NCBI GenBank assembly: GCA_910584145.1
Contig: CAJTXX010000001.1
Span: 62,001 to 126,000 of the forward strand
From: an uncultured Eggerthellaceae bacterium
Lineage (GTDB): Bacteria; Actinomycetota; Coriobacteriia; Coriobacteriales; Eggerthellaceae
Length of the DNA: 64,000 bases
Reading direction: 5' to 3'
Shown here: one piece after another, positions 24,525 to 34,110 of the stretch
Position numbering within the stretch: the first letter of the stretch is position 1
Layout of the letters: every line of letters starts with the position of its first letter
Notes under the pieces: model-generated
What the model saw: the letters and a program-made list of their open reading frames with translations, nothing else
The model's database searches: none
What the model was told of the DNA's origin: nothing
Position numbers and translations under genes: made by a program

Positions 24525-26411
24525 TTGGCCAGACTACAGATCATGGACACCACGATCCGCGACGGCCAGCAGAGCCTTTGGGCCACGCGCATGCAGTTAG
24601 GCGATATGCTGCCCATCCTCCCCAAGATGGATAAAGTGGGGTACTGGGCCATCGAGGCCTGGGGCGGTGCTACGTTCGACTCATGCCTGCGCTTTCTGGA
24701 CGAGAACCCGTGGGAGCGTTTGCGCTCGATCAAGGCGAACACGCCCAACACGCCGCTCGCCATGCTCTCGCGCGGCCAGAACCTGGTCGGCTACAAGCAC
24801 TATTCGCGCGACATCGTGTTCCATTTCATACAGTGCGCCCATCGCAACGGCATCGAGGTGTTCCGCGTATTCGACGCGCTGAACGACATCCGCAACGTGG
24901 TGGACAACGCCGAGGCCATCAAGGAGTGCGGCGCGCACTTCGAAGGCGCCATCAGCTACACCATCAGCCCGGTGCACACCCTCGATAGCTTCTTGGAGTA
25001 CGGCCAGCAGCTCAAAGAGCTCGGGGCCGACTCCATCGCCATCAAGGACATGGCGGGCATGCTGACGCCGTACCGCACCGAGCGCATGGTGAAGGCGTTC
25101 AACGCCGAGATCGGCCTGCCGGTGCACATCCACTGCCACTATGTCGGCGGCATGGCGCCGGCCAATATCATCAAGGCAGCCGAGGCGGGGGCCGCCATCG
25201 CTGATACGGCGCATGCGCCGCTCGCGTTCGGCAACAGCCACCCGGCGGTGGAGATGATCGTGGCTGCCTTCCAGGAGAGCCGCTACGACACCGGGCTCGA
25301 CCTGAACCTGCTATTCGAGATATCCGAGTACTGGGAGGATATCCGCAAGCGCAACCATTACAAGCGCGGCGTGTCGTCGCTGACGCACATGAAGGTGTAC
25401 AGCCATCAGGTGCCCGGCGGCATGATGAGCAACCTGATGAGCCAGCTCGAGGTGCAGAAGGCGAGCGACCGCCTGCCCGAAGTGATGGCCGAGATACCGA
25501 AGGTGCGCGCCGAGGTGGGCTATCCGCCCCTGGTGACGCCGCTGTCGCAGATCGTGGGCACGCAGGCCGTGTTCAACGTGCTGACCGGCAAGCGCTGGAG
25601 CGTCATCAGCAAGGAGATGAAGGACTACATCTGCGGCTTCTACGGCAAGGCGCCGGGCCGCATGGACCCCGCTATCGTGGCGAAGGTCACCGGCGATGCC
25701 GAGATGCTCGACCCGGATATCGCGCCGGGCAGCTTGGTGACCACCACCTACGAGCAGGTGGCTGAGGAGATAGGCGATCTGGCCCACAGCGAGGAAGACG
25801 TGCTGATGTATGCGCTCTTCCCGAACGAGGCCCGCACCTACCTGAGCAAGCACCGCACATCCGAGAAGGTCGATTTCCTGCTGGAACAGGAATCCAGCGG
25901 CACCAAGGAGGACGATTACGTGGATATCAACCAGATACGCGAGCTCGTGAAGGTCGCCGAGGAGAGCGGCGTCGGCGAGATAGTGGTCGAAGAGGAGGGA
26001 GTGCGCATCGCGGTGCGCATGCCCGGCGAGAGCGCAGCAGCGCCGGTGGCGGCTCCTGCGGTGGCAGCGGCGCCCGCAGCGGTGGCAGCGCCCGCGCCCG
26101 AGGCGGCGCCTGCGGCAGCCGAGGCGCAGCGCCCGGCCAGCTGGTACGCGGTTGAGGCGCCCATGGTCGGCACCTACTACGAGGCACCGGCTCCCGGCGA
26201 GGCCCCGTTCGTGAAGGTGGGCGACGAGGTGGCTGCCGGCGAGACGCTGTGCATCGTGGAGGCTATGAAGCTGATGAACGAGATAACGGCCGAGGAGATG
26301 GGCACGGTGCGCGAGGTGTGCCTCGACGACGCCACGCCGGTGGAGTTCGGCACGGTGCTCTTCTACATCGAGCCGCACGAGAAGGCAACCAGCGTTCCGG
26401 AGCAGGCATAG
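24525..26411 (+). CDS. Biotin-carrying carboxyltransferase (pyruvate carboxylase B / OadA type)
   Basis: This 628-residue protein joins a carboxyltransferase TIM barrel (DTTIRDGQQSLWATRM at the start, HCHYVGGMAPANI mid-domain), a conserved helical domain, an Ala/Pro linker (about 505-540) and a biotinyl domain with the biotin lysine in EAMKLMNE. It transfers CO2 between biotin and pyruvate/oxaloacetate. With the next gene (biotin carboxylase) it probably forms two-subunit pyruvate carboxylase; no membrane OadB/G pump genes are present, arguing against a sodium-pumping decarboxylase. TTG 24525 is chosen because AGGAGG lies eight bases upstream. Confidence 0.88.
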   Translation: MARLQIMDTTIRDGQQSLWATRMQLGDMLPILPKMDKVGYWAIEAWGGATFDSCLRFLDENPWERLRSIKANTPNTPLAMLSRGQNLVGYKHYSRDIVFHFIQCAHRNGIEVFRVFDALNDIRNVVDNAEAIKECGAHFEGAISYTISPVHTLDSFLEYGQQLKELGADSIAIKDMAGMLTPYRTERMVKAFNAEIGLPVHIHCHYVGGMAPANIIKAAEAGAAIADTAHAPLAFGNSHPAVEMIVAAFQESRYDTGLDLNLLFEISEYWEDIRKRNHYKRGVSSLTHMKVYSHQVPGGMMSNLMSQLEVQKASDRLPEVMAEIPKVRAEVGYPPLVTPLSQIVGTQAVFNVLTGKRWSVISKEMKDYICGFYGKAPGRMDPAIVAKVTGDAEMLDPDIAPGSLVTTTYEQVAEEIGDLAHSEEDVLMYALFPNEARTYLSKHRTSEKVDFLLEQESSGTKEDDYVDINQIRELVKVAEESGVGEIVVEEEGVRIAVRMPGESAAAPVAAPAVAAAPAAVAAPAPEAAPAAAEAQRPASWYAVEAPMVGTYYEAPAPGEAPFVKVGDEVAAGETLCIVEAMKLMNEITAEEMGTVREVCLDDATPVEFGTVLFYIEPHEKATSVPEQA

Positions 26412-27764
26412 ATGTTCGATAAGATACTCATAGCGAACCGCGGAGAGGTGGCGCTGCGCGTGATGCGCGCCGCCCGCGAGCTGGGCGTGAAGACGGTAGC
26501 GGTCTACTCCACCGAGGATGCCGACACGCTGCCGGTGCGCTACGCCGACGAGGCGGTCTGCGTGGGCCCGGCACCGGCGAACCAGAGCTATCTGGTGATA
26601 CCGAGCATCATAGCGGCCGCGAAGAACACCGGCGCCGAGGCGATACACCCCGGCTACGGCTTCTTGGCCGAGAACGCCGATTTCGCCCGCGCCTGCGTGG
26701 ATAACGACCTCGTGTTCATCGGGCCGTCGGCTGAGTGCATCGAGTCGATGGGCGACAAGGCCACCGCGCGCGAGACGATGATGCGCTGCGGCGTGCCCAC
26801 GGTGCCCGGCTCCGAAGGCGTGTGCGACAGCGTCGAGGAAGCGCAGCGCTTCGCCGACAGCGTCGGCTACCCGGTGCTCATCAAGGCCACCGCAGGCGGC
26901 GGCGGCAAGGGCATGCGCGAGGTGCACGATCCGGCCGACCTCGAAGCGCAGTATAAGGCGGCGCGCACCGAGGCAGCGGCTGCGTTCGGCAACGACGGCG
27001 TGTATCTGGAGAAGCTGGTGCTGAATCCGCGCCATGTCGAGATACAGGTGCTGGCCGACGACCACGGCAACAACATCGCGTTGTGCGAGCGCGACTGCTC
27101 CATCCAGCGCAGGCATCAGAAGCTGGTGGAGGAGGCTCCCTCGCCGGCGCTCACCGAAGAGACGCGCCGCGCCATGGGCGTGGCCGCCGTGAAGGCGATG
27201 CGTGCGGTCGACTACCGCAACGCCGGCACCATCGAGTTCCTGCTCGACGAGCGCGGCGAGTTCTACTTCATGGAGATGAACACGCGCGTGCAGGTGGAGC
27301 ATCCCGTGACGGAGATGGTCACCGACACCGATATCATCAAGGAGCAGATACGCATCGCGGCGGGCGAGCCCATCAGCTGCGCCGACCGCGCACCGTTCAC
27401 GCCCATCGGGCATGCGATAGAGATGCGCATCAACGCGGAGGACCCCGAGCATGGCTTCCGCCCGTGCCCGGGCACCATCACCTCCTTCGTGCAGCCGGGC
27501 GGCCCCGGGGTGCGCGTGGAGACGTACGTGGGCGCCGGCTCGCGCATATCGCCGTACTACGATTCGATGGTGGCGAAGCTGATCGTGCACGGGCAAGACC
27601 GCGCAGAGGCCATCGCCCGCGCGAAGCGCGCGCTCGACGAGTTCCAGATCGAGGGCATAGCCACGACCATACCGTTCCATAAGCGCGTGATGGACAACCC
27701 GACCTTCATCGCCGGCAAGGCCACCACCGCCTTCATACCAAGCGAGATGGGAGATCTGCTGTGA
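26412..27764 (+). CDS. Biotin carboxylase subunit
   Basis: This 450-residue ATP-grasp enzyme carboxylates the biotin carrier using ATP and bicarbonate. [29 protein letters not shown], the glycine-rich ATP loop [11 protein letters not shown] and the [14 protein letters not shown] active-site stretch are all present. It starts directly after the upstream stop (TAG-ATG with no gap), so it is made together with the carboxyltransferase. Length equals AccC/PycA. It could also serve an acetyl-CoA carboxylase; no accA/D genes are in view. Confidence 0.94.
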   Translation: MFDKILIANRGEVALRVMRAARELGVKTVAVYSTEDADTLPVRYADEAVCVGPAPANQSYLVIPSIIAAAKNTGAEAIHPGYGFLAENADFARACVDNDLVFIGPSAECIESMGDKATARETMMRCGVPTVPGSEGVCDSVEEAQRFADSVGYPVLIKATAGGGGKGMREVHDPADLEAQYKAARTEAAAAFGNDGVYLEKLVLNPRHVEIQVLADDHGNNIALCERDCSIQRRHQKLVEEAPSPALTEETRRAMGVAAVKAMRAVDYRNAGTIEFLLDERGEFYFMEMNTRVQVEHPVTEMVTDTDIIKEQIRIAAGEPISCADRAPFTPIGHAIEMRINAEDPEHGFRPCPGTITSFVQPGGPGVRVETYVGAGSRISPYYDSMVAKLIVHGQDRAEAIARAKRALDEFQIEGIATTIPFHKRVMDNPTFIAGKATTAFIPSEMGDLL

Positions 27765-28114
27765 CGGAGAACCTGAATTCCAACGGGATGTCCATAGCGC
27801 CCGGCGTGGTGGACACGATCATAGCCATCGCGGTGGAAGAGGTGGATGGCGTCGCCTCGGTGGGGCATAACGCTGCGCAGACGCTGCGCTCGGCCATGTT
27901 CGGCAAGCAGGCGCGCGGCGGCATCGAGACCGAGGTGCTGCCCGACGGCAAGCTCGACATAACGCTGCATCTTGATGTGCGCTACGGATACGTGCTGCCC
28001 GATCTGGCCGCGAAGGTGCGCCAGTCGGTCGGCGATGCGCTGCTGGTGCAGGTGGGCATCGAGGTCGCCAACGTGGATATCTACGTGGACGGCATCTCCT
28101 TCGACCAGAACTAG
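27761..28114 (+). CDS. Asp23/Gls24 family protein
   Basis: This 117-residue protein of the Asp23 (alkaline shock) family opens with ISxGVVDxII-like [20 protein letters not shown] and contains GVASV and a repeated beta-strand pattern ending [10 protein letters not shown]. Members often localise at the membrane and are common beside biotin-carboxylase genes in Gram-positive genomes, though their role is poorly defined. GTG start overlaps the upstream stop by 4 bases. Four bases separate it from nusB. Confidence 0.88.
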   Translation: MTENLNSNGMSIAPGVVDTIIAIAVEEVDGVASVGHNAAQTLRSAMFGKQARGGIETEVLPDGKLDITLHLDVRYGYVLPDLAAKVRQSVGDALLVQVGIEVANVDIYVDGISFDQN

Positions 28115-28118
28115 GCGC

Positions 28119-28571
28119 ATGGCACGGCAGCATGAGAGGACCCTTTCGCGGAAAGGGGCGCTCCAGGTGCTCTACACGGGCGTGATACGCAACAGCCCGG
28201 CGTCGAAGCTGCTGGAGGACGGCGACATACAATGCTTGGACGATCCGCTCTCCGATTACTCGGTCATGCTGGTGCGCGGCGTGGAGGAGCATATCCCCGA
28301 GATCGACGAGCGGCTGGCGAGCATCTCCGAGAACTGGTCGGTCGAGCGCATGCCCATCATGGACCGCAACATCTTGCGCCTGGCCATGTTCGAGATGCTC
28401 TACGTCGATGACGTCCCCACGTCCGTCTCCATCAACGAGGCTGTGGAGCTCGCTAAGGAGTTCGGCGGCGAGGATGACAGCCCTCGTTTCGTGAATGGCA
28501 TGCTCGGGCGCATCGCGCGCCAGATGGAGGCAGAGGCGGATAAGGGCGGAGCGGAGGTGCAGGATGCCTGA
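28119..28571 (+). CDS. nusB: Transcription antitermination factor NusB
   Basis: NusB binds boxA RNA with S10 to aid rRNA transcription antitermination. This 150-residue all-helical protein has the N-terminal RQHERTLSRKGALQVLYTG, the middle DRNILRLAMFEML and the conserved INEAVELAKEFG segment. Length fits the family. It overlaps xseB by 8 bases. Confidence 0.95.
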   Translation: MARQHERTLSRKGALQVLYTGVIRNSPASKLLEDGDIQCLDDPLSDYSVMLVRGVEEHIPEIDERLASISENWSVERMPIMDRNILRLAMFEMLYVDDVPTSVSINEAVELAKEFGGEDDSPRFVNGMLGRIARQMEAEADKGGAEVQDA

Positions 28572-28842
28572 GGAGGCCGGTACGTTCCCGAGCGTGAGGG
28601 CGCGCCTCGACGAGATAGCCGACGAGGTGGCCCGCGAGGATATCGGGCTCGATGAAGCGCTCGCGCTCTACGAGGAAGCGGTGAAGCTGGGGCTCGCCGC
28701 GTGCGATCTGAGCGAGGCCGACTTGGAGGCCGCCGTCGGGCAAGGCGAGGGGAGCGCGCAGGAGGTGCCGCCAGAGACGGCGGAGCCGGTGCGCGAGCCC
28801 GTGGCTGATGATGCTCCCTACCCAGGAGACGACCTTGGCTGA
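28564..28842 (+). CDS. xseB: Exonuclease VII small subunit
   Basis: This 92-residue protein has the two-helix XseB core (ARLDEIADEVAREDIGLDEA and LALYEEAVKLG), followed by an acidic Pro/Glu/Ala tail of about 35 residues. XseB joins XseA to form the single-strand nuclease ExoVII. No xseA is in this window. It overlaps both nusB (8 bases) and dxs (8 bases), so the set is co-translated. Confidence 0.88.
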   Translation: MPEEAGTFPSVRARLDEIADEVAREDIGLDEALALYEEAVKLGLAACDLSEADLEAAVGQGEGSAQEVPPETAEPVREPVADDAPYPGDDLG

Positions 28843-30727
28843 GGCGCGCATACTCGACTGCATCAAGTCGCCCGCCGACCTGCATCTGCTGACCGAGGGC
28901 GAGCTCGGCATCCTCGCGTCAGAGATCCGCGAGCAGATCATAGATACCACCTCGCGCACCGGCGGTCATGTGGCCTCCTCGCTCGGCGCGGTGGAGCTGA
29001 TACTGGCGTGCCATAGCGTGCTCGACATGCCGCAGGACAAGCTCGTGTTCGATGTGGGGCACCAATCCTACGCGCATAAGCTGGTGACCGGCCGGCTCGA
29101 CAGCTTCGATACCTTGCGCTCGTACCATGGCCTGTCGGGCTTCCCGCGCCCTAGCGAGAGCCCCTACGATGCGCATCCGTCCGGCCACGCATCCGACTCG
29201 CTGTCGGTGGCCTCGGGCTTCGCCAAGGCGAAGCTGATGCGCAACACCGACGAGAAGATCGTGACGATCATCGGCGACGCGGCGCTGGCTGGCGGCATGG
29301 CGTTCGAGGCGCTGAACTACATCGGCACCGAGCAGCTGCCGATGGTGATCGTGCTGAACGACAACGAGATGTCCATCTCGCGCAATGTGGGCGCCCTGAT
29401 GAAGCATTTCGGGAACATACGCGCGAACAACGCCTACCGCACCACCCGCGAAGACTTGCAGGAGCGCCTGGAGTCGGGCGGCTGGTTCAGCAATGCGTTC
29501 GCGGAGCTCGGCCGGCGCACGAAAGACTCGATGAAGCATATGTTCCTGCCCGATGCGATGATCTACGAGCAGCTGGGCATCGTGTGCACCCCGCCCATCG
29601 ACGGGCATGATATCCATGAGCTGCGCGCCATGCTGAAGCTCGTGCTGGAGATGGACGGCCCGGTGCTGGTGCATGCGGTGACGAAGAAGGGTGCGGGCTA
29701 TGAGCCTGCGATGGCCGATCCGGAGCGATTCCATGGTGTGGGCCCCTTCGACAAGGAGACGGGCGAGGACCTGGCGATCGGCACGGCGGGCATCAGCTAT
29801 ACCCAAGCGTTCGGGCGCGCGCTGGTGGCAGAAGCGCAGCGCGACGAGCGCATCGTGGCCATAACGGCCGCGATGGAGGGCGGCACGGGCTTGAAGGCGT
29901 TCCATCGCGAGTTCCCCGACCGCTTCATCGACGTGGGCATCGCTGAGGAGCAGGCCGTGGGCATGGCGAGCGGCCTCGCTGCGGCGGGCATGAAGCCGGT
30001 GGTGGCGCTGTACTCGACCTTCATGCAGCGCGCGGTCGACCAGATGATCGTGGACGTTGCGCTGCCCGACCTCGATGTGGTGTTCGCGCTCGACCGCGCG
30101 GGCATCGTCGGCAGCGACGGCCCGACGCACCACGGCGCCTTCGACCTCGCGTTCGCCCGTATGGTCCCTCATATGCGCGTGCTGGCGCCGTCGAGCGCGA
30201 GCGAGCTGGCGAGCGCGGTGCATACGGCGCTGGCCATCGGCGGCCCGGTGGCCATACGCTACCCGCGCGCGACCGATGTCGATTGCCGCGACTATGAGCC
30301 CGAGCTGTTGGAGGTGGGCCGCGCGGCGGTGCTGCGCGAGGGCCGCGATGCGGCCATCTTGGCGTTCGGGCGCATGGTGGGCAACGCCCTCGATGCGGCG
30401 GAGCTGCTGGCTGAGCGCGGCATATCGGCGCGGGTGGTCGACATGCGCTGGGTCAAGCCGCTCGATGCCGAGGCCATCGCCGAGGCGGCGCAGACGCGCT
30501 TGGTCGTCACTGTGGAGGAGGGCGCCATCAGCGGAGGCGCTGGCGAAGGGGTGCTCGACGAGCTATCCGCGAAGGGGCTCTACGTGCCCACCCTCGTCAT
30601 GGGCCTTCCCGACGGCTTCGTCATGCAGGGCAAGCCCGAGCTGCTGCTCGAAGAGCTCGGCCTCGACGCCGAGGGCATCGCGCACGCGGTCAGCTCGAAG
30701 CTGGCGCGCTTCCATATAACGGAATAG
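28835..30727 (+). CDS. dxs: 1-deoxy-D-xylulose-5-phosphate synthase
   Basis: Dxs condenses pyruvate and glyceraldehyde-3-phosphate with thiamine diphosphate, the first step of the MEP isoprenoid pathway. The 630-residue protein starts properly at TTG 28835 (AGGAGA upstream), beginning at the usual position of the family; earlier ATGs at 28808 and 28811 would add a non-homologous tail. FDVGHQSYAHK, the thiamine motif GDAALAGGMAFEALN, and the transketolase domain VGIAEEQAVGMASGLA are visible. Also supplies precursor for thiamine and pyridoxal. Last gene of the carboxylase operon; convergent with glnK. Confidence 0.96.
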   Translation: MAEARILDCIKSPADLHLLTEGELGILASEIREQIIDTTSRTGGHVASSLGAVELILACHSVLDMPQDKLVFDVGHQSYAHKLVTGRLDSFDTLRSYHGLSGFPRPSESPYDAHPSGHASDSLSVASGFAKAKLMRNTDEKIVTIIGDAALAGGMAFEALNYIGTEQLPMVIVLNDNEMSISRNVGALMKHFGNIRANNAYRTTREDLQERLESGGWFSNAFAELGRRTKDSMKHMFLPDAMIYEQLGIVCTPPIDGHDIHELRAMLKLVLEMDGPVLVHAVTKKGAGYEPAMADPERFHGVGPFDKETGEDLAIGTAGISYTQAFGRALVAEAQRDERIVAITAAMEGGTGLKAFHREFPDRFIDVGIAEEQAVGMASGLAAAGMKPVVALYSTFMQRAVDQMIVDVALPDLDVVFALDRAGIVGSDGPTHHGAFDLAFARMVPHMRVLAPSSASELASAVHTALAIGGPVAIRYPRATDVDCRDYEPELLEVGRAAVLREGRDAAILAFGRMVGNALDAAELLAERGISARVVDMRWVKPLDAEAIAEAAQTRLVVTVEEGAISGGAGEGVLDELSAKGLYVPTLVMGLPDGFVMQGKPELLLEELGLDAEGIAHAVSSKLARFHITE

Positions 30728-30741
30728 CGCCGGCTCTCCGG

Positions 30742-31080
30742 TCAGAGCGCTTCGCTGCCTCGTTCGCCAGTCCGGATGCGGATCGCCTCGTCGATGGGGC
30801 TGATGAATATCTTGCCGTCGCCTACCTCGCCGGTACGCGCTGCTCCCTGGATGGCGCAGACGATACCTTCCGCTTCCTCGTCTTCTGCGACGATCTCGAA
30901 CTTCACTTTAGGCACCATGTTCAACAGCACTTCGGTGCCGCGGAAATACTCCTTCCAGCCATGCTGGTTGCCGCATCCGTTCACTTGGCTCACAGTCATG
31001 CCCTTGATGCCCTGCTCGAATAACGCCTCTTTCAACGCTTCGAGCTTTTCGGGCCGTACGATCGCTGTTATGCGCTTCAT
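30742..31080 (-). CDS. glnK: Nitrogen regulatory protein PII
   Basis: This 112-residue PII trimer protein senses ATP/ADP and 2-oxoglutarate and regulates the ammonium channel. MKRITAIVRPEKLEALKEAL, the T-loop region and the nucleotide-binding GDGKIFISPIDEAIRIRTGE are clear. At T-loop position 51 there is valine instead of the tyrosine that is uridylylated in enteric bacteria, so covalent control at that site is not possible. It lies 14 bases downstream of amt on the same strand, the classic pair. Confidence 0.93.
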   Translation of the reverse strand: MKRITAIVRPEKLEALKEALFEQGIKGMTVSQVNGCGNQHGWKEYFRGTEVLLNMVPKVKFEIVAEDEEAEGIVCAIQGAARTGEVGDGKIFISPIDEAIRIRTGERGSEAL

Positions 31081-31094
31081 ATCCGCATCCCTCC

Positions 31095-32357
31095 TCAGTC
31101 GAGCCCGATATAAGCTGGATAGGCCGATTCCCCATGCTCGGCCACGTCGAGCCCTTGAGCCTCTGCTGCGTCGCTGACGCGCAGCTGACCGCCGAAGCAT
31201 GCCCGCACCGCGAGGCCTAAGACGATATCGCACAAGCCGACGAAGGCGACGGTCACCGCGATACCGAGCAGCTGGCTGCCCAGAAGCGACCAGTCGCCCG
31301 TGTAGAGCAAGCCGCCTTGATCTGTCCATGATAGCTCTGGCACGCAGAAGAGCCCGGTCATGATACCGCCTGCGATGCCCCCTACGCAGTGGCAGCCGAA
31401 CGCATCGAGCGCATCATCGTAGCCGATCTTCGGTTTGAGCCACGAGATGGCGGCGTAGCATACCGGCGATGCGGCGAGGCCCATGACGATCGCAGCCCAT
31501 GGCTCGACGAAGCCGGCTGCTGGCGTGATAGCCACCAATCCGGCGACGAGGCCTGTGCATGCGCCTGCCAGCGTCGGCTTGCCGACCCGGATGCGTTCCG
31601 TCAGCATCCAGGACGCCACGCCAGCACCGCTGGCGCATGCGGTATTCACCAATGCGAGAGCAGCCACATCGTCGGCGCCGAAGGCGCTGCCGGCATTGAA
31701 TCCGAACCAGCCGAACCAGAGCAGCGCCACGCCGAGCGCGATGAAGGGCACATTGTGGGGCCGATAGCTCATAGCGCCGAAGCCGCGTCGCCGGCCGACC
31801 ATGATGCAGAGGATGAGCGCTGTCAGCCCCGAAGATATATGGACGACGTCCCCGCCGGCGAAATCGAGCGCGCCGATCATGCCGCCGATGAGCGAAGCAT
31901 CGCCACCCCATACCATATGCGCGAGCGGTGGATATACGAGCGCGGTCCAGCAAGCGAGGAATGCGACCAAGGCCCCGAACCTCATGCGCCCAGCGACGCC
32001 GCCGGTGATGATGGCAGTGGTTATCATGCAGAAGGCCATCTGGAATACGATATCGGTCAGCGCCGGATAAGCTTCTCCTGCCTGCGCGCCGCTGCTCGCA
32101 TCGACGGCGCTTCCCAAGAGCAGCAGCTGGTCGAAGCCTCCGATGAAGGGATTCTCGCCGTCGCCGCCGTAGGCGAACGACCACCCGCAGATGCTCCATG
32201 TGAGCGCTACGACGCCGATGGAGGCGAACACCATCATCATGGTATTGCCTACGTTCTTGCGGCGCGAGAGGCCGCCATAGAAGAACGCGAGGCCCGGCGT
32301 CATCAGCAGCACCAGCATCGCGCATATGAGCATGAAGGCCGCATTCCCGCTATCCAT
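31095..32357 (-). CDS. amt: Ammonium transporter
   Basis: This 420-residue ammonium channel of the Amt/Mep/Rh family has about 11 membrane helices. It shows the N-terminal MLICAMLVLLMTPGLAFFYGGL segment split across the first helix, and the conserved GGDVVHISSGLTAL and GCHCVGGIAGG segments near the pore histidines. ATG 32357 is preferred over 32363 since AAGGAG sits six bases upstream of it and abuts the other. Transcribed amt then glnK. Paired TTAACA sites lie in the region shared with the divergent TSCPD gene. Confidence 0.95.
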   Translation of the reverse strand: MDSGNAAFMLICAMLVLLMTPGLAFFYGGLSRRKNVGNTMMMVFASIGVVALTWSICGWSFAYGGDGENPFIGGFDQLLLLGSAVDASSGAQAGEAYPALTDIVFQMAFCMITTAIITGGVAGRMRFGALVAFLACWTALVYPPLAHMVWGGDASLIGGMIGALDFAGGDVVHISSGLTALILCIMVGRRRGFGAMSYRPHNVPFIALGVALLWFGWFGFNAGSAFGADDVAALALVNTACASGAGVASWMLTERIRVGKPTLAGACTGLVAGLVAITPAAGFVEPWAAIVMGLAASPVCYAAISWLKPKIGYDDALDAFGCHCVGGIAGGIMTGLFCVPELSWTDQGGLLYTGDWSLLGSQLLGIAVTVAFVGLCDIVLGLAVRACFGGQLRVSDAAEAQGLDVAEHGESAYPAYIGLD

Positions 32358-32441
32358 TCCCATCTCCTTCGCTCGATCCGATCGATCCACGGTGAAGATA
32401 GTGCCACTCTTCTCAGAGCTCAGCTGGCGCATCGTCGAGAA

Positions 32442-32469
32442 TTAACAGGATGGTACGCTGTCCTTAACA
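32442..32469. promoter_or_regulatory. Two TTAACA direct repeats, two helical turns apart
   Basis: TTAACA occurs at 32442-32447 and 32464-32469, spaced 22 bases start to start, 85-110 bases before amt and about the same before the divergent TSCPD gene. The spacing puts both on one DNA face, as for a dimeric regulator. Confidence 0.4.
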
Positions 32470-32514
32470 TGTCGGAACGCTGACCGATACATGGCGGAAA
32501 CATGGCCGGTTGGC

Positions 32515-32520
32515 TAGAAT
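32515..32520 (+). promoter_or_regulatory. Possible -10 box for the TSCPD gene
   Basis: TAGAAT 35 bases before the ATG at 32555, with no clear -35 box. Confidence 0.35.
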
Positions 32521-32554
32521 GTGGTAGCTTGGTACAGACGACAGAGGAGGCGCT

Positions 32555-32803
32555 ATGTCTGCCCATACGTACAAGACGCGCGGCGTGTGCGCGCGTCAGA
32601 TAGATTTCGAGCTCGAGGACGGCGCTCTGCGCGAGGTCCGCTTCACAGGGGGCTGCGATGGCAACCTGCGCGCCATATCGAAGCTCATAGACGGCATGCC
32701 CGCCGATGAGGTGGTGGAGCTCCTCGAGGGCAACACCTGCAACACCAAGCCGACGAGCTGCGCCGATCAGCTGGTGCAAGCTATCAAGCAGGCCAGGGGC
32801 TAG
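32555..32803 (+). CDS. TSCPD-domain protein (TIGR03905 type)
   Basis: This 82-residue protein has a TSCPD domain, the C-terminal domain of some vitamin-B12-dependent ribonucleotide reductases also found alone. YKTRGVCARQIDFELED, FTGGCDGNLRAISKLI and the closing CNTKPTSCADQL are visible; three or four conserved cysteines suggest metal or redox activity. GAGGAGG lies before the ATG. It is followed 4 bases later by thrE. Role unknown. Confidence 0.85.
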   Translation: MSAHTYKTRGVCARQIDFELEDGALREVRFTGGCDGNLRAISKLIDGMPADEVVELLEGNTCNTKPTSCADQLVQAIKQARG

Positions 32804-32807
32804 GCGC

Positions 32808-34109
32808 ATGCTGCCGGGCCACACCGCATCCATCCAACCCATACCGAGCTTCGCCGACGCCGACGCGCTGGCGGGCAAGCTCTTGCCGTGCTTGCTGGAC
32901 ATGGGGGAGGCCATGATCTTGGCTGGTGCCGATGTGAACCTGGTGGAGAAGCTGCTACGGCGCGTGGGCCATGCGTATGGCGCCGTGAAGATGAACGTGC
33001 TGGTGATAACCGCCTCTATCATCGTCACCATGACGCTGCCGGGCGGGCGCGAGCACACGCAGACGCGCCGCATCGAGAATGCCGGCGAGACCGACTTCGG
33101 CAAGCTCGAGAAGCTGACGAATCTATGCATCGACGCATACCGCGATCCCATCCCCATCGACGAGCTGAAGCTGCGCTTCGAGGATATCCGCCGTGTGCCG
33201 TTCCCGAAGAGCGCGCTGTTCGCGGGCGGGGTGGCGGCTGCGGCCAGCTTCGCCGTGTTCTTCGGCGGGTCGCTCGTGGATGGCGCGGTGGCGGCGGTGT
33301 TCGCCGTGGTGATGTGCCTGCTGATCGTGTACCTGAAACCGCTCACGCCGAACACCATCGCGTTCAACTTTATGGCGTGCGCCATCACCGGCCTGATGAT
33401 CGGGGCGGCGTCGCTCGTCGTGCCCGGCATGTCGGTCGACATGGTCATCATCGGCGTCATCATGCTCCTCATCCCCGGCGTGGCCATGACGAACGCCACG
33501 CGCGACATGATATCGGGCGACACGATAGCGGGCGTCATGCGCTTCATCGAGAGCTTGATCTGGGCGTCGGCCATAGCGCTGGGCTTCATGGCTTCGCTGT
33601 GGATCATGGGCATCCAAACCGGCGAGTTCACCTCGAACGCAGGCCCGGTCGTCTCGCTCGTGGCGTGCATCCCGGCATCGCTGGCGTTCGCGCTGTTCTT
33701 CGACGTGCGCAGGAGCCTGCTCGCCATCGCCACGGTGGGCGGCGTGGTCACATGGGCCATCTATCTGCTGTACAGCGAATACGTCAGCGCCGACGCGTTC
33801 ACGCCCACGTTCGTGGCATCGTGCTTCGCGGCGGTGTTCTCCGAGGTGCTGGCGCGGCGCTTCCACACGCCGACCTCGACGTTCTTCATCACCTCGGTGA
33901 TACCGCTGGTGCCCGGTCGCGCGCTGTATTTCACCATGAAATGCGCGCTGATGGGCTCGTGGGAGCAATGCGGCGGGTTCGGCCTGCTCACGTTGCAGTT
34001 CGTGCTGGGCATCGCGCTCGGCGTGAGCGCCGTGTGGGCCATCTCGCGCACGTGGTCGAATCTCAGGCGAGAGCGCGCCGAGCGGCGCGCGCGGGAAGGG
34101 GCGAGCTGA
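32808..34109 (+). CDS. Threonine/serine exporter, ThrE family
   Basis: This 433-residue protein fuses the two halves of ThrE exporters: an N-terminal soluble/ThrE domain ([20 protein letters not shown] and [11 protein letters not shown]), then about ten hydrophobic helices from residue 135. The ThrE_2-like C-terminal half follows, with [18 protein letters not shown]. Such proteins export threonine or serine by proton motive force. It is one base from ribBA (stop 34109, start 34111), so part of the same transcript as TSCPD and ribBA. Confidence 0.88.
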   Translation: MLPGHTASIQPIPSFADADALAGKLLPCLLDMGEAMILAGADVNLVEKLLRRVGHAYGAVKMNVLVITASIIVTMTLPGGREHTQTRRIENAGETDFGKLEKLTNLCIDAYRDPIPIDELKLRFEDIRRVPFPKSALFAGGVAAAASFAVFFGGSLVDGAVAAVFAVVMCLLIVYLKPLTPNTIAFNFMACAITGLMIGAASLVVPGMSVDMVIIGVIMLLIPGVAMTNATRDMISGDTIAGVMRFIESLIWASAIALGFMASLWIMGIQTGEFTSNAGPVVSLVACIPASLAFALFFDVRRSLLAIATVGGVVTWAIYLLYSEYVSADAFTPTFVASCFAAVFSEVLARRFHTPTSTFFITSVIPLVPGRALYFTMKCALMGSWEQCGGFGLLTLQFVLGIALGVSAVWAISRTWSNLRRERAERRAREGAS

Positions 34110-34110
34110 T

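Noticed and set aside
25311..27680. 789-codon open frame antisense to the two carboxylase genes
   Set aside because: Spans two real genes on the opposite strand, with chance-like composition and no motifs.
24525..27764. Sodium-pumping oxaloacetate decarboxylase
   Set aside because: The carboxyltransferase resembles OadA, but no OadB or OadG gene adjoins it and a biotin carboxylase does, which fits two-subunit pyruvate carboxylase better.
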